Source: Anarhynchus alexandrinus (lineage: Eukaryota > Chordata > Aves > Charadriiformes > Charadriidae). Taken from it: a DNA stretch of 64,000 bases. The notes beneath the pieces were generated by a model, which worked only from the letters and a program-made list of their open reading frames with translations, had not been told where the DNA came from and did no database searches. Made by a program: the position numbers and the translations under genes. The stretch is from the NCBI GenBank assembly GCA_008711295.1, contig VUYV01000178.1, positions 1,987,815 through 2,051,814 on the forward strand, read 5' to 3'. Positions 1 to 10,900 of this stretch are shown piece by piece; the stretch's first letter is position 1; each line of letters begins with the position of its first letter.

Positions 1-1110
1 GAGTTTTGTATGTTCTTATAAAGTGTTGAAAAAAAGCACTTATAAAGTGCTTATGTAAGCGCTGAACAAAACACCAAACTTCTCTGAGGCAAAAAGCTAG
101 GATGACTATACTCCATGAGCATTTTTTAATATGAGATTAACTACAAATTTGCAATATAGAGTAAATACATCCTCTGTAGGATTTTCTCCTTTTCTTTGTC
201 TGAAATGGTGTATTTATGGGATTTCAAGTCCTAGTACTTTATATTTTGAAAAACCAAGACCACAAGTAAAGTAAAAGATCTCACAATTCATTACTTTTTT
301 TTTTTTTCTGTAGAGGAAAGTCTTTAACTGGACAGGTGAAGAGTTAACTATTAAATGTTGTCCAAGCACTGCCCTTGCTACATTAATAATTTCAATTACC
401 GATAAAATAGAAGACATTTTTTTAGTCAGTCCTCATTTCTCTCATCTTTCCTGCTGGTGTTTTCATACAGACAAGTACTCTCAAATAGCAAGGAACAGAA
501 AGAAAGTAAGACTGTTTTCTTTACAATATATTAATATTACAGGTAGCCAGGAGAATGCAATATTGGTCTTTGCCAGCTTGGAAATATGCCTTTTGTGTGG
601 TTTTTGAAAGTGCTGAAATACTTTTGAGAGAATATGAACAACACTTAAAATGAAACAGCAACATTACATCAATCTGAAATGTCTTACATTAAGAACTTCT
701 TGAATGTTGTGTATATAATGTATTTGAAAGAGCACTTTGGAAATAGTTTGTACATTTATTTCCTAATTTATACATGATTTTTGGTGTTAATATTTCTAAT
801 TGTTAATAACAAAATGTTTATTTAATGTGTTGTCCATTTTTTATGTATTAATGTGGAAACAAAGTGATGCCAGCATTTTGACCTCTTCCATTAATTGTAT
901 CATTTTCTGTTTTGTAATACAGAATGCTTGAAAACTGTTTAGGTTAAAAATTACCTGAAAACGAAGTTGGTGGTACTTTTCTTGCGACACGGACTTTTGA
1001 ATGGGAACAACAGATAAGGGCAGATTCCTCAGGGCTGCGCCTTCTCCCCTACTTCTCTGATACGCTTCATAGATACATGCTGAAAGCTGGTCCCGGCTTT
1101 CCAGTTATTT
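1..1110. other. AT-rich sequence upstream of MTG2, no gene seen
   Basis: No coding exon is recognisable on either strand and open frames are short. In human the gene directly upstream of MTG2 on the same strand is SS18L1, so this could be its 3' UTR or intergenic DNA. That is inference from synteny only; nothing in the bases identifies SS18L1. Confidence 0.4.
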
Positions 1111-1629
1111 GATGTGTGAGGATCAGATGCAGCGTGTGTGCGGAGCGGCTGTGTGTCGGTAGCAGCTCACCTCACAGCGGCCTGCTGACCGATGGCGCAG
1201 GACTCCTCGAGGGGCCGAGACCCCCTCCTGGGGCTGAGACCCCCGTGGGTGAGCCAGCGAGCCCCGCTGCCGGCACCGCGTTACCTCAGCTGCCGTGGCC
1301 CGCTCCAGGCCTGCTGCGGGGACGGTGACTCCCAGCCCCGCTAACGCCGAAGCGGGCAGGACGCTCAGCGCGCCCCTGAGGGACAGGGGTCCCAAATGCA
1401 GGCCTCACGGGCTTCCCGCACCGCTCAGCCCCGCCATGCGCGGCACCACCTCTTCCACTCAACCCTCACGGGTAACCACGGGCCTTTGTGCACACCCCGG
1501 CGCCCACACTCGACGCTCTGCCTGGAGCAGCCGTTGTGAGGCACAGCCGACGGGCAGACAGCTCCGCTGCCTGAGGCGAAGCCGGACGCACCTTCCCGCG
1601 CTTTCTCCACAGCGGCACAGCGGCGCAGC

Positions 1630-1653
1630 TGCGCCTGCGCGGGGCGGGGCGGG
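1630..1653 (+). promoter_or_regulatory. MTG2: NRF-1-like site next to GC boxes, MTG2 core promoter
   Basis: TGCGCCTGCGCG at 1630-1641 has the two GCGC half sites of a nuclear respiratory factor 1 element. It runs directly into overlapping GC boxes (GGGGCGGGGCGGG, 1641-1653), which are Sp1-type sites. Both lie 25-50 bases upstream of the first MTG2 codon. NRF-1 sites are common in promoters of nuclear genes for mitochondrial proteins, which fits MTG2. Binding is inferred from the motif alone. Confidence 0.6.
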
Positions 1654-1677
1654 ACCCTCCCGGCGGCTGCCAGCGCC

Positions 1678-1860
1678 GTGCTGCCGCGGTGGCGGGCCGT
1701 GGAGGCCGGCCGGGCCCCGCGGAGGCCGGCCCTCCTCCTTCTCCTCAGGCCGGTGCCGCTGCCGGCGGGGGGGCGGCAGCCGAGTTTCTCCACAAGCTGC
1801 GCGAGGTGCTCAAAGAACAGGCGGCTGAGGCAGAAAAGGGTCATTTCGGAAAGGAAACTG
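1678..1860 (+). CDS. MTG2: MTG2 coding exon 1 (targeting region), start codon uncertain
   Basis: The frame encodes an Arg/Leu-rich N terminus beginning (M)[11 protein letters not shown] and ending VISERKL, directly before the donor AAACTG|GTAAGT. Joined in phase 0 to exon 2 it gives [15 protein letters not shown], which parallels the SEKKL-KRYFVDYRRV region of human MTG2; this fixes frame and junction. The frame is open upstream to about 1540 but has no ATG. GTG at 1678, in the context GCCAGCGCCGTGC, is where ATG would be expected. Confidence 0.75.
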
Positions 1861-4800
1861 GTAAGTTGCGGAGAAATTGAGGTGACGGTGTGCATTGCTG
1901 GGCGGTCGCCTCCCGGGCGCGCCTCAGGAAGCAGCTCACCCGCTCCTTGCCGGTCTCTCCTCACGTACGCTCTTGATGTGAGGGGCCGTTTTTCTAAAAT
2001 CTGATTAACTTTGTGAATAGTGAGGAAATACGCCTGCCGTGTGGCGCTGTCGTTGGACAGATAAGCCGCGGCGGCGGTCCGGTGCCTTTAGCCGCGGCCG
2101 AAAGCGTCCGTGGGTCGGGAGAGCAGAAAGTCTTATGTAGCTTTAAAGCTAAAATACTGTTTTGTTTCTCAGTGGTTTTATAGTCTTACACCGCAGTCAG
2201 CTGCCAAACAGACAGCATTTTATGTCAGAGAAACTGCAGGGTCCTTGGACTTTTTCTTCAGTGTCTTTTTTTACGTGTTTAGGGAAAATCTTATTTTCTA
2301 GTGAGCAATAAATCACTTCCCATTTAAAACGATAGTTTACTCTCTCGCCGTGTGGTGGTGCCAGATACTTTTCTAAAAGAGGCTTTTTAAGAAATCACTG
2401 GTCATAAGGTAACTGATTATCAAGAGTTAAGGGTTGGGTTTTTTTTCAGTTGCTTATCTTGGTATCATAATAATAAGACTTCTTCTCCCTCGCCTACTGT
2501 TTGGGCTGTTTGGTTAAAGTGACCCTTACTGCTCATTCTCGTGAGGTCCCTTAGTAATTGACAGAATGGGAATGTTCCCACAGTCAAGGTCATGCTTTCT
2601 CTTTTTATCCCCGTATGTAAACAATTTCACCTCCCTGTATGAATCTACTTCTCTAATATATCCCCTTGGGGGTTTCAGCCTGCTTCCAGGAGATAGGTAT
2701 ATATCATCAAACATCTTTTGCTGACAGAAAAGCTGAAACATAGTGCAGCATAATTAGTTTGCCAGAAGTCAAATAATAAGTTAATGTCAGAAATAGAGCC
2801 AAGAGCTGAAATTCTCTTTACACTGTATTTTTTTTAGCCCCTGAGCAAGTGGTTGTGGCATGTATTAAGATTTTCTCTGGTTACTTTCTTTGCAAATAAT
2901 CTCTATTCTTTGTCTTTAATACTTCTCTTAATTGTTAGAAGATTGAAGTTTGCCTTGATTTCATCACCTGGTATAGAAAGCGTAAATCAGGATGACAATA
3001 CCCCTCCCACACATACACTATGGTGGTTTTTTTTTTGCAAAGTTCAGTTTGATTTAAAGAAATAAAAAGTTTATGTATATAATTTTTTTTAAAAAATTTT
3101 GTTTTCATGAGTAGGAACACAGTTACTGAGTGATTTTTGGCTTATAGTGTGGCAGCTCTATTGAGCTACCTGTCAGCATTATATAACTGTATTAAAAGAA
3201 CACATTAATTGGACTAATAACAGGAAAAGTAAGTTTTGCCTTCTGGTATCTGAGCTGCTGCATTAGGTTATATCGACATAGCCTCAGGCAGGTACCTTTA
3301 AGGAGGTTCTTAAAAATACTTTAAAAATGAGGTCTGTTTTTCTTTAATAATATACTTAGTGTGCTGTATTTAGTTGATCTGCGAATGACAGCAGAGTTCT
3401 GATTTCTTTGTGGGGTTTTTGTGGGGTTTTTTTTTTGCTGTTGAATAGAACTCATGACATAACAGGTCTGCATATTACTAAGTTTTGCAGAACAATCAAC
3501 TTGTTGGAAGATGACTCTGATAAACTGTACTCAAGGGGTACAAAACCCATCCTTGTTACAGACACGCTATTTTGTGGATCACCGGAAAGTGCATGTGGTT
3601 GGAGGACAAGGAGGAGGAGGGGGTCATTCTTTTTATAGTGAACCCAGAAAAATATTTGGAGGTCCAGATGGTGGAAATGGAGGTGATGGGGGTCACGTCA
3701 TTTTGAAAGGTAAAACTCACTAAATCTCTTTTGTTTCATGTTGTCTTATCACTTAACACTTCACCCCCCAGCAAAAACAACGCTACAACACACTCTATGG
3801 TGGGAGCTGGTAAATGTCAAAAGTGTTAAAATGGTTATTTCTGTATAAGATGTCTTTGCTTTTTAAGCTTTGTCCTGAGCGGTGGTAACAGGGATATAAA
3901 TGACACTTACAGCCTTAGAAAGCATTTTGAAAATCAAGATATTTTGCAGGCTTCTTAGTGGCTAGTGCATGACTATGTTGTGATAAGGCTGGGTTCTGAT
4001 CAAATTTTACCCTTAAGGTGGATAAAGCTGCTTCTGCCATCACCCTGCTACAAAATCTGCTAATCTAGCAAATGAATTTTCCAGAGTATTTTGTAACAGT
4101 TGATTTTGGAATGACCGCATAATAAAGCCCATGGTTAATAAACCTAAGTAAAGGCAGTTAAACTTCATCACAACTTACATTAATATTAGTTTTCCCTGAT
4201 ATGTTACTATTGAGACAGTAAATAGGATGTGCATTTATGCAATATTCACAAAGGGAAAGAACAGTCAAAAGCTTGCTTTTCTGTGTCTGTTCTGCTAATG
4301 CAATGAGTTTAAAATATGCGTATTTTGCTTTACAGCTGACCGGCAAATGAAATCACTTTCTTCAGTTCTCCCCTTCTACCAGGGTTTTCATGGAGAGAAA
4401 GGAGGAAGCAAAAACTGTTACGGAGCTAATGGTGCATATGTGTATGTTAAAGTAAGTAGATTAAGGTTGCATGCTAGTGTGTTAGCTTTGTATTAACAAA
4501 ATTCACATTTTCAAGCTGGATAACCTTATTGTGAGAAAATCTCACGTGCTTTTTTTTCAGGGAGCCTTGTGTGCCGTCTCTGCTGAGACAGGGCTGGTTG
4601 GCACACAGGCAGATGAAGCTGCTTTAAATTGTTTGTAAAAATTAGACTTCTTTGGAACGTGCATCTGGCCAAAACAAATACCATTCTGATATGCTTTACT
4701 TCTAGGGGTCATATGCCTAGAGCAATCACAACACAGAACTTCTTAAATAGGAGCAAACTTTTCTTTCCTCAACATGCCTGTTTTGGTGCACACCTACAAT

Positions 4801-7707
4801 ATGTTTCTTAACTCACTACTATGCTTAGGCTTCTTTGCATAAAAGGAGAGAAAGAGGGTTATAGTGCTGTTAACGTCTTAGTGAAGTGTAAATGTCTGAC
4901 AGTGCCGTTTGGGTCCAGAAAGCGATCCTCATGAAGTACACTTCTATTTTTGGATTCCCCAGCTTGAGAATATGGAGGACTGACTTTCAACAAATCTGAA
5001 ATCAGCTGGTAAAGGATCTGCTGAAGACAGCTGTGCTGCAGACTTCGAGTTTCAAGTGTAATTCTTGCATCTCTCTTCACTTTAAGGTCCCTGTAGGTAC
5101 ATTGGTGAAGGAGGATGGGAACGTTGTGGCTGACCTCACTCGACATGGTGAAGAGTATGTTGCAGCTTATGGAGGAGCTGGAGGGAAAGGTAATCGCTTT
5201 TTTCTTTCCAATGAGAACCGAGCTCCAACATTATTTACTCCGGGAGAGCCAGGTCAGGAAAGGGTCCTCCATCTGGAACTCAAGACAACAGCTCATGCAG
5301 GACTGGTGAGTGTCGCTGTGGTCCTTCAACTTCCTTATCATTGTAGGATGACACTTGACTGACTGAAGAAATAATGTTTGATAACATTTTTGTTAGCCTT
5401 TTTGCTTGCTTGTTTAGAGATGCAACTCGATGCTTTCTTGCTGTTACTTGGTAGAAGGGTGTCCAAAGTGATTTGCAGAGCTGTCACTCTCTTGCTACTT
5501 GATGTCATCCTACTTTTGCTAAAATCAACACTATATATAGGAAAGCAATGTGCAAGATTCATCAGTGATTAATAGACTCACTGATGATGTACAGCAGGCT
5601 TTGTCTGACGGTTCTGCAGATGAACAGTACAGTATGGAGAGTTCTTTTAGATTAATTTCTGTTTTCTTGGATTTTTTTAAAGGAAATTGATAAAGTTCAA
5701 ATCATCTTCTATTTTATCCCTTTATTTCTCTTTTTACACATACTAAACATTTTACTTTGTTAGTTCCAGATTTAGCATCCTCTGAAATGAAAATACTATT
5801 TAAACATGAATGCTGAGTCAATTTGGGGCTTAAGCTGTTTTCATTCTTAAGTATGGAAATGTTTTAACACCAGCTGGTAAAGCAGTTAAAATTATGCTTT
5901 GCTGCAAAGAATTCTTGCTGTAGTTCAACAACTGCAGAATAACTGTCAGGTCTAGCAGAATTTTGTGAATTTAATTAGAGACTAAGAAAAGAGTTGGCAT
6001 TGGTGGATCAATACACTTAATTCTCTGACCAGCTGGACACGGGTCCACTTCTCACATTTTTGGCACTAATTTGGAAATCTGAGATGAATCTGTTTTGCAC
6101 TTCACTTCCTCAAGAATTCAGAGTGTCTGACATCAGCAAATAGGAGAATTTAGGATCTGATCAACTTTCATCTGAGTATTATTGACCAATTATATGGCTA
6201 TCATATATCAACTATAGGATATCCCAGGGTAACTTCATTTCTGGGATAGGTTTGTTTAAATTCTTGTCTTCTTCCCAGAAGGCCAAATTTCAATTTAGTT
6301 CTTCGATGTTGAGTCTATGAAGAGCTGTAAAATCCCAGATTTGCAGGCATTCCGGTTACTCACAGGCCGAACTATGTTACTGAATCTGTAACAATTCTGA
6401 ATTATTTTGGGAAATAATGAAAAAGAGTTAGAGAACACAGATAAAATGGGAAGTGCAAGACAAAGTGTCGTAACATTATTTCAGGGTAAAAGAGATCTCA
6501 TGGTGTATACCCTTTTGTCTCTGAACAAAGTCAATACTTAAGATGGCACAAAAAAAGTTAAGGGGACCCTTCTATGTTTGATCCGTTAAATGTTTATGAG
6601 AAGATACACATATAAATAAAACAGGAGAAACAAAAAAGGGGAACCAGGACGCTTTTCAGAACTAAGTACGCAAAATTAATGTTGTAATATTTGTGCTGGA
6701 AGAACCTTGCCACATCTGCAAAAGCTTACAGTTCTTTTTTATCAGGATTAATCTACAACTGGGGCTTTAATGAGTTTGTATTCCAGGTGGGCTTTCCCAA
6801 TGCTGGGAAATCATCACTTTTGAGAGCAATCTCCAGGGCAAAGCCAGCAGTGGCTCCCTACCCTTTCACAACCCTAAATCCCCATGTCGGCATTGTCCAC
6901 TATCAAGACTACGAACAAGTAGCAGGTAAGATTTTGTAGTATGTTGTGTGTACCTTGATAGCAATTTGCATCACCTGGGTTATTCTTTGAATTGCTGCAG
7001 AAGTAAGTTTAGTACTTCTGTAGAATTCTTGCTCGTTCTAAAGAAATTCAAACAAAACAATGCTGAAAGCCCATTTCACATTCACTTATATGTGCCCTTA
7101 ATATCAAACTAGCAATCTGTATTCTGTCTTCACTGGAATGATTTAAACTTAAGGTTTTAAAAGATAATAGCAGCCAAACTTAGGATGAGGTAAGCTTTAG
7201 TATTGATGTGTTTAGATGTAATTCTAAAAGTACTTGTACTGGTCAGTAAATGACTGGGGTTTTTTGTTTTGTGGGATATGTTGGATTCACTGTGAAATTT
7301 CTCTCATTGTAGTTGCTGACATTCCTGGCCTAATCAAAGGCGCTCATCAAAACAGGGGCCTCGGGATAGCCTTCCTAAGGCATATTGAACGCTGCCGCTT
7401 TCTCCTATATGTGGTGGATCTCTCTGTGTCTCAGCCATGGATTCAACTGCAAGACTTAAAATATGAACTGGAGCAATACAAAAAAGGATTGTCTGAAAGG
7501 CCTTGTGTTGTCATCGGGAATAAGATTGACCTTGCTCAGTCCAGGATCAATCTGCCACTCCTTAAAGAACAGATAGATGACCGGGTCATTGCACTGTCTG
7601 CGTTGACAGGAGACAACCTAGAGGAACTGTTGTTGCATTTGAGAGAATTGTATGACACTTATGTGAAGACAGAACAGTCACGAGGGCAAAGCCCAGTCAA
7701 GTGGTAG
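1678..7707 (+). CDS. MTG2: MTG2 (GTPBP5), mitochondrial Obg-family GTPase; spliced coding span, six exons
   Basis: MTG2 is a mitochondrial-matrix GTPase needed for late assembly of the large mitoribosomal subunit. Exons join as 1678-1860, 3562-3709, 4336-4451, 5087-5305, 6787-6925 and 7313-7707, all bounded by AG/GT. They make 1200 nt and 399 residues, against about 406 in human. Residues 1-60 are Arg-rich and targeting-like. Next comes the glycine-rich Obg fold (GGPDGG and similar, about 66-222), then a G domain with G1 GFPNAGKS (224-231), TT at 250-251, G3 DIPG (271-274), G4 NKID (338-341) and G5 SAL (364-366). The chain ends in KW, close to the RW of human MTG2. GTPBP10, the other mitochondrial Obg protein, fits less well. 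No in-frame ATG exists in exon 1; the likely start position reads GTG. Confidence 0.95.
1861..3561 (+). other. MTG2: MTG2 intron 1
   Basis: The intron starts GTAAGT and ends TTGTTACAG. The rest of the CpG island lies in its first 250 bases; after that it is AT-rich. No other exon is supported. An alternative acceptor at 3448-3449 (GTTGAATAG) follows a long T tract, but using it would place a TAA ahead of the conserved frame. Confidence 0.8.
3562..3709 (+). CDS. MTG2: MTG2 coding exon 2, start of the Obg domain
   Basis: It begins [10 protein letters not shown] and continues into the glycine-rich Obg signature ([17 protein letters not shown]). The acceptor is TTGTTACAG and the donor AAAG|GTAAAA, leaving phase 1. 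An ATG at 3511 is in frame and open, but it lies upstream of the acceptor that joins correctly to exon 1. Confidence 0.92.
3710..4335 (+). other. MTG2: MTG2 intron 2
   Basis: The intron runs from GTAAAA to TTTGCTTTACAG. It is AT-rich and I see no other feature in it. Confidence 0.85.
4336..4451 (+). CDS. MTG2: MTG2 coding exon 3
   Basis: It encodes [17 protein letters not shown] and then [14 protein letters not shown], the second glycine-rich stretch of the Obg fold. This corresponds to the SLSSVLSRYQGFSGEDGGSK region of human MTG2. The donor AAA|GTAAGT leaves phase 0. Confidence 0.93.
4452..5086 (+). other. MTG2: MTG2 intron 3
   Basis: The intron starts GTAAGT and ends CTTCACTTTAAG. No additional feature is evident. 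Confidence 0.85.
5087..5305 (+). CDS. MTG2: MTG2 coding exon 4, end of the Obg domain
   Basis: It begins [11 protein letters not shown] and includes [15 protein letters not shown] and the [15 protein letters not shown] stretch, all hallmarks of the C-terminal half of the Obg domain. It ends HAGL at the donor CTG|GTGAGT. Seventy-three codons, phase 0 at both ends. Confidence 0.95.
5306..6786 (+). other. MTG2: MTG2 intron 4
   Basis: The intron starts GTGAGT and ends TTGTATTCCAG. It is AT-rich; short open frames inside it show no similarity I recognise. Confidence 0.85.
6787..6925 (+). CDS. MTG2: MTG2 coding exon 5, P-loop and switch I
   Basis: It opens [16 protein letters not shown], which carries the Obg-type G1 motif. 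[16 protein letters not shown] follows, with the switch I threonines. The donor GCAG|GTAAGA leaves phase 1. Confidence 0.96.
6926..7312 (+). other. MTG2: MTG2 intron 5
   Basis: The intron starts GTAAGA and ends TCTCTCATTGTAG. No other feature is seen. Confidence 0.85.
7313..7707 (+). CDS. MTG2: MTG2 terminal coding exon, G3-G5 motifs
   Basis: It continues [18 protein letters not shown] (G3/switch II), then [25 protein letters not shown] (G4) and [11 protein letters not shown] (G5). It ends in SPVKW and a TAG stop at 7705-7707. Every core GTPase motif is intact. Confidence 0.96.
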
Positions 7708-7910
7708 GAACCAGAACTACTGTGAACTGTACTGGAAGGAGAAAAAAAAAATTCATCATTTGATTAGATGGCATCTGTGTGGTTTTGGATTATTTTTTTT
7801 TTTTAATGTATGGGCCACAGCACATGGATTTGTTTTGGACTGCTGCATTTGAAAGATTTGTTTGTTTGCTCACAAATGGCTTCTCAATTTTCACTAATCA
7901 AAAATTCTAA

Positions 7911-7916
7911 AATAAA
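7911..7916 (+). terminator. MTG2: Poly(A) signal of MTG2
   Basis: AATAAA lies about 200 bases after the MTG2 stop and is followed by T-rich DNA. A second AATAAA near 8212 could serve a longer 3' UTR. Confidence 0.7.
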
Positions 7917-7987
7917 AATAAGGTGGTCCCATGTTTATTTGTTTTTTATACCATAACTGTTTTCAGTCATCTCTTAAACTTTTCCCC

Positions 7988-7988
7988 N
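7988..7988. other. Single ambiguous base (N) in a poly-T tract
   Basis: One N sits between CCCC and a T run. It is probably an assembly join at a homopolymer. Confidence 0.7.
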
Positions 7989-10900
7989 TTTTTTTTCTCC
8001 ATCAGGAGACACAAATGCTCAGTGTTTTTAGGGAGGAGGAGTATGAAACAGCTGCAATTCATGATTGAAATTATTTCCTTGTTAGTATAAATAATTAACT
8101 ATCTTTAAATGCTGGCAGCAGCTAAGTAACTGCATAAACTAGTCAGGAGTTCTCCAGTTTCCGTGAGGAACCTCAAACGATGTTCTGAGAAATCCTAAGC
8201 TTAGATATTCCAAATAAAAGAAAAATACAGTTTTCTGCCCTCCCCCCCCTTTTTTTTTCTTACTATGTCATTTTGTGGACAATGCTCTTAAACTTCGTTC
8301 TCTAGAAGTTCAGAAATGTTCATTTAGAACAGTGGACTTTGCTGAAAGAAGAGCTGTTTCTCTATACTCTGTATTTTCTGTGTAAGAGATGATTACCTTG
8401 ATAGTAAAAAGTCAAAATTTATCAAAACATTATTAAGCTTTTTCATAAAGGACCCTGACAGACTTGTGGAATGCTGAGACACACATACTTGAGTAGTCAA
8501 GAGAAACAGTTGTTCTTGAGCTTTTACTTATGTTTCTTGATTTTTAAAGCAGATTAACTTTGCCTTCCAAACAATCAGTCTGGAATTACAGATCTTGCAC
8601 ATACTTTGTCACATCAGTGAAGTACAAAGTAAACTCATTAGCACCATCATAATACAGAAGATGCGATGTTTGTAAACTTGGCTTTGTTTTTTTTGGAAAT
8701 ACAATAGTTAAGTTTTAAGGACAGTTTGGTGCATTATAAAACATGAACTTATCACTTGTCTTTGGTTAAGCTTTATTAGCTTACAAATAAGGATTTCATT
8801 ATGTTTAAACTAAAATTGGCTGTTTTCTGCTCTATCAGCAGTAGTAGGAATTACTCAGTGGGTTTAAAGAAAAAATCAACTGTAGCCTCTAGCTACTTTC
8901 TTCTATACACTGCAGCTAAGGTGATAATTCTTTCTGCTTCTGTCACTTTGCATATTTTGTTTGATTTCATCTCTAAAGCTTCTGAATGGTGCATCTTTAA
9001 AAGGCTGGCTTTCTCGGCTTCCATGAGCAAAGACTGGAACGAGGCAGTCTTGTTCAATCTCTAAATTAAAGCTCAACTTACACCCTCCTGCTGTATCAGT
9101 GTTTGGATCAGCTCAGCGGTTATGATTATGAATTAGAACTAACCTTGCCTGTATAAGAAAGAAGGTGCATGACCCTTGTTATTCTTAAGAGCAGCAGGTT
9201 GTTATTCTGAAAAAGTGCAAGGTCTACTCAAATGCCTGAATTATAAATAAAAATTATGGGCAAACCCAGTCATTACTTCTCCTAAATTCATATTTGGAGA
9301 ATTTCTAGCTGTGGTCAGGTGTGAAAAGTAATCTATGCATTATAAGCAGTGATATTGGTATAAATATGATCAGGAAAAAATGAAAACAAATATTAAATCC
9401 TAAAGTTGCTCTGGTGGTTTTTTTCATGCTTGCTTCATCCCTGGGATTTACCAAACTGAATTTGGTAGAAGTTAATATTCAGTTCTGTCCTTCTGCTTGG
9501 GTTTGTGCAGCGTTTTTAGGCTTCACTGTTGTTTTTCCTTCTATCACTACGTGTTTTTCAGCCACATTTAATAGAACCAGGAGAAGATTGTCTGATCACA
9601 AAAGCTGGGGCAGCCACTTTGCAGAACGTTTGATACCTACAAATGCTTTGCGCTCTCTCTGGCTGTATTTTAGTATTTGGCATTCTTTGAGAATGATAGA
9701 TGCTGTTTTAAAAGCCTCTGTACTGACAGGAGCTTTCACCCTTACTTCCCAGTGCTCACGCAACCTCAGTTCTTGGAGTGGAGAGTATTTTTCCTACTGA
9801 TGTGCAAAAGCACAGCGGGTTGCTAGATAGCGTAACAGAACGTCCTATTGATCGTGTAATTGGTTTCTTTGTTCTTAACGTTTCAGCCACCTGTTCTGAG
9901 ATGACAGTACCAAGTTCCTAACCGTGTGCTTGTGAGGTTCAAAGAGGCTTTACAGGAGCTGATGCTCCTTCATCTGTTCATGAAAAGTGCCAAATAGCTC
10001 CAGCTTTAGTGTTGGAACAACTGTTTGTAGGAGCTTGAACTTACTGTAGTCAGTATACATCTATAGCAAATGAAGTAACCATATGCTAAAGGTCCCTATG
10101 TTAATGCCAGACTAAGGGAGCGGCTGTGTGCTGCTCGGCACAATGCAGAGTGAAGAGCCCGGGTCACGTTTCTCCATAGTGCTCCTTCAGTATTAGCATG
10201 AGTGTCTCTTGCATCCCATTCTAATTACAAAGTGCAGAACTGAGGAGTAACCTCTGGTTCTGCTGAAAATAAGGTATTTACAATGGAAACTTGTTTTACG
10301 TCTAGGAATGAAGAAGAAAAAAATAATCAGGTTAAAAGAGAAGAGGATTAATTGTTTCGGAGAAGAATGATGCTATAGGATTTCTTCCCACTTTTTTTGG
10401 CTGGGGTTGGGGCGGGCGAGCTTGTTTTGGTTTAGGTTTCGGAGGGGTTTTGGTGGCTTTCTTCTGCATGGTTTTCCTTAACTAGCTTTTGCTTTCCTCT
10501 GCTGAAACCTTTGATGTTGTCCTTGATTTTCAAGTTGACAAGAGGAAAGAGATGGGGGATTTTATTTCTCATTCTGACATAAGCCTTATTTTAATGTGAA
10601 TTGCAGCCCAGTCTATTTTATATTTCCTAGACAAGCTTGAGCCATAATTTTGTTTAGCACTTTACAGTTCTAGCACTCATCTTTTGAATACGTTTTTTAG
10701 TACATGATTACAAGGGTACTTTAGTGCTAATTGGGGGGGTTATACTTACCTACAAAAAGGGAGAGAGGATTGCAAGTTCTTGGAAAGCGTAGGTGGTATC
10801 AATCGAACAGAAAAAGAAATGCTAATACAAAAACAAGCATTAAAAAGGATCACACCTTTTAAACATACGGATATTGAGGACTCAATGCAATACATTAAAT

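Larger units (their letters stand above)
1120..2110. promoter_or_regulatory. MTG2: CpG island spanning the MTG2 promoter and first exon
   Basis: This stretch is GC-rich and dense in CpG, in sharp contrast to the AT-rich DNA on both sides. It contains the core promoter elements at 1630-1653 and the first coding exon of MTG2. No TATA box is evident, which fits a housekeeping CpG-island promoter. Confidence 0.8.

Noticed and set aside
1689..1880. Alanine- and glycine-rich frame in the MTG2 first exon
   Set aside because: It begins at GTG, runs through the splice donor and joins exon 2 out of the conserved frame. The overlapping frame at 1678 fits MTG2.
3511..3723. ATG-initiated frame that includes the MTG2 Obg motif
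   Set aside because: It is in the correct frame, but residues before TRYFVD do not resemble MTG2. The acceptor at 3560-3561 joins in phase to an upstream exon whose end matches the family, so this ATG is most likely intronic.
9414..9800. Plus-strand frame of 128 codons with hydrophobic stretches
   Set aside because: It starts at GTG, has no splice or poly(A) context and no similarity that I recognise.
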